From positions 324,845,294-324,909,293 of the forward strand of contig NC_053037.3 of assembly GCF_002575655.3 (NCBI RefSeq): a DNA stretch of 64,000 nt, in the 5' to 3' direction. A program made the translations under genes and the position numbers. Origin of the DNA: Aegilops tauschii subsp. strangulata (Eukaryota; Streptophyta; Magnoliopsida; Poales; Poaceae). Shown in pieces: positions 34,640 through 46,536 of the stretch (position 1 is its first letter; each line of letters begins with the position of its first letter). The notes under the pieces are model-generated. The model saw only the letters and a program-made list of their open reading frames with translations. It was not told the origin of the DNA and made no database searches.

Positions 34640-35490
34640 TGGTGTTCAATTAACTGCTTGGTTCAATTCTGCAAATGTGATGTTCAATTCTTCAGGGTGC
34701 AATATTTCCAAGTTGTTAAGCATGCTTAGTTTGGTTAACTATCTGATCTTTTATTAGGAGTATGTTATATTGTTCAATTGGTGTTTAGTTAACTGCTTGG
34801 TTCATTTGTTGTGGCTTGGTTCACTTGTTGTGGTGTTTAGTTAACTGCTTGGTTCAATTCTGCAATGCGATGTTCAATTGTTGTGGCTGCATTCTGTTAT
34901 TGCATACCATGTGAGGAATAAATCGAATTTGGCTGTAGTAAATACATGAGAAACAAATACAATTGCTATATTTCCAAGTTGTTAAGCATGCTTGGTTTGG
35001 TTAACTGTCTGATCTTCTATTGGGAGTATGTTATATTGTACAATGTGGTGCTCAGTTAACGTTTGGTTCATTTGTTGTGGTGTTTAGTTAACTGCTTGGT
35101 TCAATTCTGCAATGCGATGTTCAATTGTTGTGGCTGCATTCTGTTATTGTATACCATGTGAGGAATAAATCGAATTTGGCTGTACTAAATACATGAGAAA
35201 CAAATACAATTGCTATATTTCCAAGTTGTTAAGCATGCTTGGTTTGGTTAACTGTTTAATATTCTAGTAGGAGTATGTTATATTGTGCAATGTGGTGCTC
35301 AGTTAACGTTTGGTCCATTTTTTGTGGTGTTTAGTTAACTGCTTGGTCCAATTCTGCAATGCGATGTTCAACTGTTGTGGCTGCATTCTGTTATTGTATA
35401 CCATGTGAGGAATAAATCAAATTTGGCTGCACTTAATACATGAGAAACATATACAAGTGATATATTTCCTAGTTCTTAATCATGCTTGGT
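34640..35490. repeat. ~250 bp tandem repeats, block 2 (4 units)
   Basis: Units marked by TTCAATTCTGCAA at about 34662, 34853, 35100 and 35348. Same repeat as 19240-19920, one unit more. No gene. Confidence 0.75.
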
Positions 35491-35634
35491 TTGGATAAAT
35501 GGGTTTTCCATGTGGCTTGAATTAATCTGATGAATCTGCAATGTGCTTCTTTTTCATCAACATATTTTACTAATAGCATGCGAACCCTTACTTAACCTGA
35601 TGACTAACTACCTTATATGTGTTACAGGGAAACA

Positions 35635-35984
35635 ATGGGAAGCACTGAGGTTTACCAGATGGTACTAACTATTATACCTAGCCTTTTTTTATTCCTTTGC
35701 CCGTTTCCAATATAGAGAAGATATTTATGCACATCCTTGTTTTCAGGGTTCACTGATGATTACCTCTCAAACCACATCTGTGGTCAGGAGGCGAGGAAAG
35801 TTTTCATACAACACCCACAGTTCAATATTGAAGTGTTCCTGAAGAGGTCGAAGGATGGACGGTCAATCATCCACAGGCACTGGCCTAAAGTTGCAAAGAC
35901 CTTAAACATGAATGAAGGCTCAATTTCGCCTTCCGATTCAGCAGTTTTCCAGATGAGATGCATCTGTCTATGTACCGTCTATGA
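35635..35984 (+). pseudogene. Damaged B3-domain gene copy (block 2)
   Basis: ATG 35635 (MGSTEVYQM) then a donor at 35662 and an acceptor before 35747. The end of exon 1, intron 1 and most of exon 2 are missing compared with 20032-20678. The break lies at GTTTAC, present in both exon 1 and exon 2 of the intact copy, so a microhomology deletion is likely. Exon 3 also lacks about 12 bp at its start. It keeps the B3 core (FTDDYLSNHICGQEARKVF, DGRSIIHRHWPKVAKTLN). A 1-nt shift follows; the expected C-terminal strands read in the next frame to TGA 35982-35984. Confidence 0.65.
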
Positions 35985-36270
35985 TGCTAATTTCGAAAGG
36001 TTCTAGATGTTGCATGTGAAACTTGCTGCTGGTGCAGTTGTGTAATGGGGTAGCTGAGTGCTGAAACTATATCATGTTGTACTCCGATGTATTTCAATTA
36101 TGAAATCCTGCTTCCTTAATATGGAAATGGAATATATTTTGTGCTTAATATGAATGTCAATTAGATTAGTAAATGGATTATTCATAATAGGGCAACTAGC
36201 CCGCTAATTGGCCAACTAGCTTGCTAATTGGGTTTTCCTATTGCAAACGGTTAATGAGAAAACACCACGA

Positions 36271-39200
36271 GTCCACATATTCACCATATCAATACACCAC
36301 TATGGATCCACTCCCGTATCCCTACGAGAACGCTATCCATAGCACTCACGCTTATCTTGCGCATTTTAGAGTATCCACTTTCACTTGTCTATGAACTGTA
36401 CAGGCAACCCAGAAGTCCTTTACCGCGGACACGGCTATTCAAATAGATCATATTAACCCTGCAGGGGTGTACCTCGTCACACACGCTCTCGCCACTTACC
36501 ACCATGTACACGTCGTGTACCTCGGCAACCTTCAAGCGGAAGCCTGGCGAGGGAGTCGGCCACGACCTGACTAACCACACAAGTCTCTCGTCCAGGTTTA
36601 TCGCCTATTCGGGTTCCATCCGCAAGGAGATCCGGCCAGGGTGTCGCTCACGGCCCCAAACGATGTGTACAGGGTTCCAAGCCCACCAAACGGACGACGC
36701 TTGGCATACCCGGCCACGGTGCCTAGTCTGTCCCAAGCCCACCTGTACCGGGTGCCACTTGGTAGACTACTAACACTACCTACAAACACCAGAAACTAGT
36801 TGCAACTCCTGGACAGAGATCAAGTTGATTAATAAGTCGAGAGGGGCACTTAAGCATTCCAATGTGTGGTAGTAACTGTTCATGGATCACAAACACATAA
36901 CTCAGTTCCTGAGGACGGCTGGAATGAGACAACCCACCATGTACTCCTACATGGCCTCTCACCGCTACCTTTACCAAATCGTGTTCACACACTTAGCTCT
37001 CAACAGTAGGACATGTTCACCACATAACAATTCATCCCCGATGAATCAGACCCGACTCAACTCTAAGCAGTAGCAGGCATGACAACAAGCATGAATGAGT
37101 AGGCACATCAGGGCTCATACAACTCCTACTCATGCTAGTGGGTTTCATCTATTTACTGTGGCAATGACAGGTCATGCAGAGGAAAGGGGTTCAACTACCG
37201 CAGCATGTAACAGATGAATCGTTGTTGACCTAATGCAATAAAAGAGAGCAGGAGCGAGAGAGTGGGATTGTATCGGAATGAGCAAGGGGGTTTTGCTTGC
37301 CTGACACTTCCGAAGATAGTATAGCTCTTCATCGGTGTCATCGATCGCATCGTCGAAGCAACGTCTACTGAGGGGGGACAACACCGGCAAACAGAGAAGA
37401 AACACGATCAATGCAATGCACAATATGATGCATGCTATGACATGGCAATATGAATGTGTTTTGAGCAATGCAACTAGCAACAGGTTAAATGAAGTTGGTT
37501 TGAATCCAAGATTCAAATTCAAACTCCATATGTGGAAATTCAAATGCCATTTACATGATTTGTCCTAAACAGTAGCTATAAGTTGTTCTAACATGCATGA
37601 AAAAGGTACAGATGGATAGATTGGATTTTTCTGATCATTTTTCATATAAAATTTGTTTCATTTGGAGTTATGGTTGAATTTCTATGAATTTTTGAAGTTT
37701 AGGGCATTTTCTGGAATTTCCTGATTAAAAATAAATCCAGAAAATGTAATACTGCGTCAGCATGGCATAGGTGTGACGTCAGCAGGTTAACTGGGTCGGC
37801 CAGGTCAAACCTGACCTGGGGGACCCACTGGTCAGTGACAACACTAGTTAACCGAGTTAATTAGCACTAAGCCAGATTAGTTAGCGAGGTGGCCCCCACA
37901 CGTCAGTGACTCAGGCGGTCAAACTGTGGTCAACCCCGGGTCAAACTCACCGGAGTTGACCCGCGGCTCGTCGCCGGCGAGGCCACGGACGGCGGAGGCG
38001 CTCGGGTTTTGCCCACGGTCGACCAAATCGACCGTGGTTTGGTCCTACGCGTATCTGGGGCTCGCGCGCATCTGGTAGGGCAAGCGGGAGGGGCTGGGGT
38101 GGAGCGAGCTCGCCGGAGTCGAGCTCGTGGTGGCGGCCGGAATTCGGACGGGGTTGGGTTCGGCGCTACGGTGCACGGGGGGAGGACATGGTGGTGGCTA
38201 CGGGCTCCTGGTGCTACGTTGAGCACAGCGGTGAGCTTGGCTTCGAGCCACTGTGGCTCTAGCCACGTCGGTGACGAGGCACGGCGGCGGCGAGCTTCGG
38301 CCGCGGTGGTTAGTGGGGCTAGAGGAAGAAATCGACGGCGGGGAGAGAGGGGTTGGGTAGAGGAGCTCACAACGAGTTGAACGGAGGCCTTGGCGTGCTC
38401 GGGGAGGGGCTAGTGACGACGGGAGGTTGCCGGCGATCTCCGGTGGCCGACGAGGGAAACGGCGGTGTTGGCGGCGTCCAGGGGCTTCCGGCGTCGTGAG
38501 GATTGGTGAGGAGGAAGAGGGCATCGGGGCGGAGCTCGTAGACTGCTCGGGGTGTCGTCGGGACCAAACCCAGGTTCATCTCGTATAGTGATTGTCCACC
38601 GCGGTGGTGGCGAGCGGCGGCGACGGGCGCGTTTGGTGGCGAGAGGGAGAGAGAGCAGAGGAGGGGAGAAGCACGGGAGAGAGTGAGAGCGGTCCAGGGG
38701 GGTGCGTGGCGACGAGGGAGAGATCCAGGGCGAGCAGGCAAGCAGGAGGTGGCCGGCGCGTGCACGCGCGGGTCGGGCACACGCCCTCCTGCCTACTGGC
38801 AGGAGGTTGAAGACGGTGGCGGCTGCGGTGGGCTGGCTCTGGTGGGCTGGGCCAGCTCCTGGGCCAGCCAGGTGGCTACAGTAGCAGGCCACACGTGGGT
38901 GCAGGTAAGTCCTCGCTTTTTTTATCTCTTTTAATTCCTGTTTTCTATTTTGTTATTTTGTTCTGGGCTTTATTAAAAATGCCAGGGCATTTCCAAAAAT
39001 CATGAAACTAATCATGGCTACTGTTTAGAATATATCCAACAGTAAACATTTTAGTTTATGATTATTTGAGCATTTAAATGCCCAAATGCAAATACTATAT
39101 GATTTAATTCAGAGCCCAAATATGTCATGGAAAAATGTGCAGCACCTCTGGTTATTGTTTCTAGCATTTTCCAAGCATGATGAACATTTTTGAAAGCCAT

Positions 39201-39311
39201 TTGGATTTACTGGAAATATTTTGGTTGAACCTAGTGAATTCCTTTAATGCTAGGGTTTAGGCAATCCCCATTTCAAGTTTCTTTCAAAGTTTAAACATGA
39301 TTGGGCGATGA
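36271..39311 (-). mobile_element. LTR-retrotransposon-derived segment, family unassigned
   Basis: 3.04 kb that interrupts homology between blocks 1 and 2. The minus strand resembles long GC-rich Triticeae Gypsy LTRs (AACTTGAAATGGGGATTGCC near 39270; CCAGAAAATGCCCTAAACTT near 37700). No TG...CA ends or target duplication are seen, and about 18 bp of the block 1 sequence are missing at the junction, so it is probably a truncated LTR or repair filler. Both strands have GC-rich open frames at 38000-38900 that I do not accept as genes. Confidence 0.45.
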
Positions 39312-39433
39312 CCTCAGGCAACGCACACAGTTTCTAGGAATAAACCGTGTTGGATCAATGAACAATCACACACGACATTCTCTTCAAAACTGTTTGCGTT
39401 ACGCCACCTTGCGCAAACGTTTTCCTTGTAGTG
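39312..39433 (+). mobile_element. CACTA-type right terminus
   Basis: Continues block 2 after the insertion (AACGCACACAGTTTCTAGGA, as at 20940) and ends TTTTCCTTGTAGTG, the reverse complement of CACTACAAGGAAAA, a typical CACTA end. ACT (39434-39436) would be the 3-bp target duplication. The left terminus was not found. Confidence 0.6.
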
Positions 39434-40170
39434 ACTGTGTGGGATGTATATACAAACGGAAACGTTTAGTGGTGACTGACTATGTGGGATGTACTTACGA
39501 CCGGAAATGATTTCTTCTGTATAATTGTATTTTTTAGCACTATTGTACGTATTTCTGTATTTGAGTGCTCGCCGGTCGCACACGACCTCATTTTGCCGAG
39601 CGTGTGTGCCAGGAGGGCATATCCCCAGCGGTTTCTGGGTCGTGTGGGAAGGACCCCCTATCGCCCACACTCACTTGGCGACGGCTCCGAACGCCGTCGC
39701 GGAAAGGGGTTAAAACCATTTGTTTAGGACCGACGCGTACCAGTGGCATTCAATAACGCAAACGATAACATTGTTAATACCGTGTGCAATGGAAACCTAT
39801 CACAAACGATTTAACGGGGAAAATTGTGTGTGATGTACTTGCGAACAGAAACATTTTCCTTGGAGCGACCGTGTGGGATGTATATACGAACGGAAACGTT
39901 TAGCGGGGACTGACTGTGTGGGATGTACTTACGATCGGAAATGATTTTGCATGTATAATTGTATTTTTTAGCACTATTGTACATATAATCGTATTTGGTC
40001 GCTCGCGGTCGCACACGACCCCATTTTGCCGAGCGTGCGTGCCAGGAGGGCATATCCCCGACGGTTTCTGGGTCGTGTGGGAAGGACCCCCTATCGCCCA
40101 CACTCACTAGGCGACAGTTCCAAATGTCGTCGCGGAAAGGGGTTAAAAACCGTTTGTATAGCACATCGCT
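39434..40170. repeat. ~430 bp tandem duplication of CACTA-like subterminal DNA
   Basis: 39437-39730 and 39869-40160 are near-identical: TGTGTGGGATGTATATAC, GCCGAGCGTG(T/C)GTGCCAGGA, GGTTTCTGGGTCGTGTGGGA, GTCGCGGAAAGGGGTTA. Between them 39731-39868 has AACGCAAACGATAACATTG and similar motifs. No gene. Confidence 0.7.
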
Positions 40171-40175
40171 GTACT

Positions 40176-40408
40176 AGTGTTGGCAATTTCTGGCACCGTT
40201 ACTCGAAAGGGATTGACAACCCCTTTAACACGTCGGGTTGCGAGTATTTGTTATTTGTGTGCAGGTGCTGTTCACGTAGTGTTGCGTGGTTCTCCTACTA
40301 GTTCGATAACCTTGGTCTCATCACTGAGGGAAATACCTACCGTTTCTGTGCTGCATCATCCCTTCCTCTTTGGGGAAATACAGACGTAGTTCAAGCAAAC
40401 ATCATCCA
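40176..40408 (+). repeat. LTR end fragment (Gypsy-like)
   Basis: TTGGCAATTTCTGGCACCGT to CAAGCAAACATCA resembles the 3' end of a Triticeae Gypsy LTR (GGGATTGACAACCCCTTTA is shared with elements A and B). Both sides truncated. Confidence 0.4.
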
Positions 40409-41010
40409 CCACGTCCCATACAGTAGCATGGGTTGTAGGGGGGCGCCCTAGCCTTAATGGGCCAGGGGCACCAAACCCTACAAGGCCCATGCGCATGGGG
40501 GAGGGGAAACCCTAAGGGGTAGGGCCTTCACTTGGCTTGGAGGGCACTCCTCCCCCCATGGCCGCCGCCTCCCCCTGCCTTGGGAGGGGATCTAGGGCTG
40601 CCACGCCCGTCCCTCACCCCTATATATAGTGGGGAGGGGTAGGGGGCATGTTTCGTCAGCGCTTGGCGAAGCCCTGCCAGAGTTCCGCTGCCACCACCAC
40701 TACCACACCGTCGTGTTGGTTCAGATCTCATATACCTCCTCTCCCTCCCTTGCTAGATCAAGAAGGAGAGGATGCTGCCAAGCCGTATGTGTGTTAAACT
40801 CAGAGGTGCCGCACGTGCAGTACTTGGATCGGATTGGATCGCGACGTGAGTACGACTACACCAACCACGATCTCTGGATCGTTAACGCTTTCGGCCTACA
40901 AGGTTATTTAGAAACCACTCCCCTCTCATTGCTATACATCTCCTAGATTAGATCTTGGGTATTCGTAGGAATTTTTTTGATTTTCATGCTTTGTTCCCCT
41001 ACAACTCGCA
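40409..41010 (+). repeat. Copia-like LTR fragment
   Basis: Contains a TATATATA promoter-like site at 40620-40628 and an end resembling Copia LTRs (GTGAGTACGACTACACCAAC, GGAATTTTTTTGATTTTCATG, TTCCCCTACA). No primer site follows and the start is unclear. 41011-41127 has nothing I recognise. Confidence 0.45.
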
Positions 41011-42027
41011 TTGCCCCTTTTGCTGCTAGGGCACGGGGTACTATGCACTATACCACCCTAGGAATCGCACCCACAATTGCTTCGCCTACCGATATTGGCA
41101 TCATACATCAACTTCAGGGTATGTCACTGCTGGGAAACATAGTAGAAAACAAAAAAATCCGCCCTACAATCACCCAGGAATAATACGAAGATACATATGA
41201 GATTTGGATCACTATCGTTACCGACTCCAAAGTGCAGCAAAAGTAAATGAGTCGGTGTATATCATACATGGAGTCCCTCGAACCATCTACCTCCCACGAA
41301 CGATCCCTTGAACGGAAGATCGAAAGCATGACCTGTTGACTTGGTTGCAAGCGTACAATCTTCATGATCCCGTAGTGCTTCGCCGTCAGAGCTAATTGTC
41401 GCCAGAAAATTGAAGGGAGGAGATTAGAAACCACACTGGGCTTCTAATTATGAGAATTAGAGCATCTATGTCAAGCTCTAGTTGATCAACTAGGACCAAT
41501 TAGAACTAGAACTAAAGGAACTACATGAGGCTGCAAAACTTGTGTATCCCGGAGGACAAAATCCTCTAGTATATACAGGTTTGAGGGGAGAGGAGGAGCT
41601 GCCACCAAGGAGGGAAAGGAAAGTCCCTCCTTGGTGCGTCGGCCAAGGGAGGGGAGGAGTAATCCCCCCCCCCACTCCAATTTAGCATCCCCTACATGAA
41701 AGGGCGGTATAACCTCCACTTGGGCCCTTGTGGCCCAAGTTGCCTTCCACCTCTTGGCCTTTTAAGGCCTGTTGATATTTAATTAAATATAAAAGCCTCC
41801 TAAACATTACTAGAGCCTTTTTATTATTAATTCGACATCATCGGAAACATTTTCCACCTATATATTATTTATTAGAAATATCATGAATTTCCCGATAAAC
41901 CCCGAAAGCCTTCCAGCGACCCCGAAATGCTTCCGATTCCTCTCGGAACTATTCTGATTATTAATGAAACAATTCCACAAATAAATCCTCGATACCCTCG
42001 TCCTACTGATATTCAAAATATCGTGAT

Positions 42028-42405
42028 TGTTAGAGTTGTGTCGAATATAGTGTACAAGGTAGGTTACAGTTGGACTTGTAGTTGTATTGTGTTTAGATAG
42101 GATGTGGAGTAGTGTCCAAGTAGGACACTTGTATCCTAGGCCTCTCACATATAGTGGGGGTAGACACACGATGTAACCTATGCCAATGTAATAGCACAGG
42201 CGCGCAAGGGGGAGCCGGCGGCGTGTGCCGGCGCCCGAGTGGCCGGTGTGCGGTATTGTGACAGTGTCACGGGGAGGAGCGCCCGTAGTCAGGCCCCGGG
42301 GATGTAGCCATATCGGTGAACCTCATTAACAAATCTCGGTGTCGTGCCTCATGTGATTTCTTGGTCCTCGGATGATCGACGGAGTGCCTCGGATTTATTC
42401 TAACA
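42028..42405 (+). repeat. 5' LTR of short Copia element
   Basis: 378 bp, starts TGTTAGAGTTGTGTCG, ends TTATTCTAACA, with perfect short inverted ends TGTTAGA / TCTAACA. CACATATAGTGGGG near 42146 may be the core promoter region. Confidence 0.9.
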
Positions 42406-42407
42406 AG

Positions 42408-42419
42408 TGGTATCAGAGC
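42408..42419 (+). other. Primer binding site (tRNA-iMet)
   Basis: TGGTATCAGAGC, the standard plant Copia primer site complementary to initiator tRNA-Met, 2 bp after the LTR. Confidence 0.9.
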
Positions 42420-43162
42420 TAGGTTGTCGGGAGGTTGCTCGATTGTCGATTCAGAGGATAGATCGTCGTCGGATCATGCGAAGAAATCAATATCGACGTC
42501 AATGATGATCGATTGGGAATTCTTTTGTGGAAGCCGTCAGGTGGTTTGCGATCAGACTAGATCGAGAAGGAGCAATACAGCGGCATGGAAAGCGTCTCGG
42601 CAGTTAAGGCAATCGGCAGTGGAATCAGTGAGTTGCAGTAGACGTCCGACAAATGGAAGGCTCGCATGCGCAACTGCAGGGACGTGTGGCGATCGATCGG
42701 GCGAGCGTTCGGCAGGCGCGGCTGGCTCGCTGGCGTCTCGCGGCCCATAGCAGGAGGCCCATCTAGAGAGCTGAGCTGGACGGGAATTGGGCGAAGCGAA
42801 GGGAAGGCCCAAGCAACGGGCAGGTTCTGCTGGTTCGCTAGAGATGCAGATCGAGATGTGTGAGCTAAGCGTGCAACACGAGAGATTTTGTTTGAGAAAA
42901 AAAGGGGGACGACCGAGTCCCTGGAGGAGACGCGTTCTCTTGGAGGTCGAGACATGGACATGCGAACATCAATGGGAAGTACTACATCGTAAAGGAGAAG
43001 GATTGGGCGAGGCAAAGCTAGCATCGGAGTTGAGCCACGGGAGCCACTCTACGTGAAGACCAGAAGCAATCTTGTTGGATTTGCAACTAGTATACTCGGT
43101 GTACTTGGGGATCACGAAAAGAGTGCTCGATATTTTTTCACAGGTCAGTTATACAAAGAACC

Positions 43163-43360
43163 ATGGAGCCAACGGGTACCAGGTTTGAGGTGGAGAAGTT
43201 CGACGGAACTGAAAACCTTGGGTTATGACAGATAAGGGTGAAAATTGTTGGCACAACAGGGATGCTTGAAGGCGTTGCGGGATGTCAAGCCAGGCGGACG
43301 ATGGGGACTGTGAGGAGTTGCAGATGGTTGCAGTCAGATAACTTGAGCTGGGTTGGACTG
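43163..43360 (+). pseudogene. Remnant of Copia gag N-terminus
   Basis: ATG 43163 opens MEPTGTRFEVEKFDGTENLG, matching the start of plant Copia gag proteins. A TGA follows at the position of a usual Trp and the frame then shifts; LLAQQGCLKALRDVKPG can be read one frame over. Beyond about 43360 only scraps remain. Gag coats element RNA; this copy cannot. Confidence 0.65.
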
Positions 43361-44317
43361 GAGAGTCTAACGGATCGACGCAAGTCGGTTGGTACAGAAG
43401 ACGGTGGTGGAATCGGCAATGACGACATAGGAGCGTGATGCTGATGGTGACCGACCTCTGGGCATAGAAACACGTAGCACAAGCCCTAGGCTTGTGTGGC
43501 TTCGACAAGAATATGGCGCGGGGCTGATTCAAGACGGTGCGCACATGGGAGCTTGAAGTCGACGGGGCACGAGGGTAGACTGATCATCTACCATGGAGTC
43601 ATGTTGAAGGTGGAGCTGGATTGAGGGGCTATGGTGTAAGGATCCAAGGAATCGAAGCCTATTCAGCAAGGGGGGGGGGGGAAGCGAGTGACACGTAATT
43701 CGGACTGGGGCCCAGTTGTCTGATGGAAGCATGAAACTCGTCATCGGTCGATGATGATCGGTGGTAATCTGCAATGGGGGTTGAGTGGTGTGGGTTCTCG
43801 GCCCTTGAGACTCGACCGGAACAGCGGAGGCTCGACGCGGTAATCGCGGCGGGGCGTGCGGTATGCAGGGGGCATGGAGATGGGCCAGGGCTCTGGTGGT
43901 CATACATGTGGTGAGACAACTGCGAATTTGACTCGGGATGACTACAAGCAATGATGAAATTCCTTCAAGTTTTAGATAGGTAGTCAAGAAAGGAGCGGTG
44001 ATGTTGAGTTCAGGTAACTCTTATGTGTGACACCCAATATATGAGTGTTCACTTTCACGTAGGTCAGTGATCAGTGTGTGAAGGTGTTGGACTGATACTC
44101 TGGAAGTTGGGAGCGCAAACTAGAGTAATGTGGAACTTAATTTTGCTCGAGTGTTGACTGTGGTCAAGAAAAGAAGGGACTACAAGTTGCAGGTAGAGCC
44201 ATATGGAGTCTTTGGAGTAGCAGCGATGCTCGTGGGATAAGCTAGAGTCTAATGTACATGGAAGTTTGATGCATTGACGAACTCAAGGCGGGGAAGAATA
44301 TTCGCCAAGGTGGAGTT

Positions 44318-44695
44318 TGTTAGAGTTGTGTCGAATATAGTGTACAAGGTAGGTTATAGTTGGACTTGTAGTTGTATTGTGTTTAGATAGGATGTGGAGT
44401 CGTGTCCAAGTAGGACACTTGTATCCTACGCCTCTCATATATAGTGGGGGTAGACACACGATGTAACCTATGCCAACATAATAGCACATGCGTGCAAGGA
44501 GGAGCCGCCGGCGTGTGCCGGCGCCCAGGTGGTCGGTGTGCGGTATTGTGACGGTGTCACGGGGAGGAACGCCCGTAGTCAGGCCCCGGGGATGTAGCCA
44601 TATCGGTGAACCTCGTTAACAAATCTCGGTGTCGTGCCTCGTGTGATTGCTTGGTCCTCGGATGATCGATGGAGTGCCTCGGATTTATTCTAACA
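44318..44695 (+). repeat. 3' LTR of short Copia element
   Basis: 378 bp, same length as the 5' LTR, starts TGTTAGAGTT and ends TCTAACA, followed by the GTGAT duplication. Confidence 0.9.
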
Positions 44696-45490
44696 GTGAT
44701 TACCTTAAGCTTGTGACCCCGTAGGTTCGGTAAAACATAGACATGAACGAAACCCCTTGGTTCAATGAACGATAGTGAAACCGTGGACGTCCATATCGAT
44801 CCCCATGATTACACGAATGATATTCGATCGAACCTTTGGTTATCATTTGATGTTCCCTTTGCTTCCTGATACTTTACAAAATCCGAGATGCATCAGTATC
44901 CTCTTGAGTTACACATGCTCAATATACCATCATCCTCGTTACCGGGTTTGTCTTCTTTCTCGTTGACATGTTCCGGTATCCCTGTGATGTAGTCACCTAT
45001 GTGTGGCTAGATGATGATGGATGTCGTCACACTGAGAGGTCCCTAAGAATATCTCTCCGTCGTCGGAGGAGCAAATCCCACTCTCGAGCTATCTAGTCCT
45101 TTGTCAAAATTTCTGATGAACCTGTAAGTTGTTGTTATGATCACCGTGGTACAGATAACGTCTGAGCAACCCCAGAGTCCACCAAGTGGTAGGAAGTGAC
45201 TACGACTCTCTCATGGTCCGAGAAACTAAAAAACACATGTTAACACTCCATGTTATATCAATTGATTTCAGACGATATTATCTCAAAGTATAACAAACAA
45301 GTTTGGGTCGATTCAATATGATCGTTCTTCTAACATCATACTCTCAACGTTGTTTTAGGACAATTATTACACTTAATGATATCCTAAGATCCGGAAAACA
45401 TGATCACCAACAACACATGAGTCAGTCTTAGATGCAAAACTAGGAACTTATTCTTTATCGTTTATCATTCCACACGTGCATATGACTTTC

Positions 45491-46504
45491 AGAAACCCTT
45501 CCCGCCTACACGCCGGCCAAATCTTTCGGCTGGTCACTTTGTCGCGCGAGGCGCTGGCGCGTGGGACCCGCATCAGCTTTTTTCACGCCAGCCACTTCCT
45601 TCACGCGGATGGCCGGCGAGCGTGGGCGGCCAGGACGACGAGCGTGCAGCCAGGGTGACGAGCGCGGACGGCCAGGGCGATGAGCTACTGCCGCAGCACC
45701 GCCATGGAATCCACTCCGTCCATCCGTCTAGCTCCACTCCAACGAAGCGAAAACCTCCACCCCTGGAAGCTACAACCAGCTGGCCAGAAGCTGCAACCGT
45801 CGTGGAATTTTGCTACTACCGACGACGGATTTGCCACATCCATCACGACGGAGCTGTGACCTACTACGTCGGCGGGTTTTTTGTTGCAACCATCCTCAGA
45901 TTTTGCTACTACCGGGGTGGGGGTGTTTGCTACATCCGTCATGCTAGAGCTGAGACCGGCGACGACAGCAAGATAATTTGCTGCAACCGTCCTTCGGTTT
46001 TGCTACCACCGGCGGATTTTTTGCTACATCCATCATGCCAGAGCTGAGATCGGCGATGGCGACGAGATGATTTGCTGCAACCGTAGTTGGATTTTGCTAC
46101 ATCCATCATGCCGGAGTCGCGACCCACGACGGTGGCAATGACGGATTGCTGCAACCGTCGTTCTTTTTTTGCTATGACCTGCGTCTTTTTCTGCTACATC
46201 CATGAAACGACGTTGACTCTTGGTCGTCGCTCAGGCAACCCCGTGTAGCGAGCTTCGATGGCGAGGGGAAGGCGGCGCATCGGGAGCTACCATGGAGCGA
46301 GAGCAGGGTGAGGAGGGGGTGAGGAGGAGATGCGGCGGTGAGGAGGAGATGCGGCGGTAAGGAGGGGAGAGAGCTAGGGGGTGGTGCCGGAGATCGGCGG
46401 TGATGGCGGCCGACGGCGACAATGTCGAGTGACCGGCGAGGACGAGCAAGGCGGCACGGGGGTGGCGGGCGAGCGCAGCGTCGTGCCTGGCCGCCGGCCG
46501 CCGG

Positions 46505-46536
<32 letters not shown>

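Larger units (their letters stand above)
30836..36270. repeat. Second copy of the CACTA-like gene-carrying block (block 2)
   Basis: Colinear with 14975-20920: shared leader (AATTTTAGTTGCAAAAA), ~500 bp array, small Ala-rich gene, ~250 bp array and B3 gene in the same order and orientation. Differences: no copy of the Ala-rich ORF at 17845-18438, a longer 3' end of the small gene, five rather than four array units, and a deletion in the B3 gene. Homology stops at about 36270 and resumes at 39312 after an insertion. Confidence 0.75.
42028..44695 (+). mobile_element. Short non-autonomous Copia-type LTR retrotransposon
   Basis: 2668 bp with two 378 bp LTRs (42028-42405, 44318-44695), a perfect GTGAT target duplication (42023-42027, 44696-44700), an initiator-Met primer site and a polypurine tract (CCAAGGTGGAGTT, 44305-44317). 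By eye the LTRs differ at about 19 positions (5%). The internal 1.9 kb has only a broken gag start; no protease, integrase or RT. A G run at 43670-43681 is prone to sequencing error. Confidence 0.9.

Noticed and set aside
38009..38934. Many overlapping open frames on both strands in GC-rich DNA
   Set aside because: GC-rich LTR-derived sequence gives long frames by composition. No domain, splice signal or start context, and frames exist on both strands at once.
45622..46047. Open frame with repeated CYYR / ICHIHH pattern
   Set aside because: Produced by tandem TTTTGCTAC repeats inside a Mutator-like element. No known domain.
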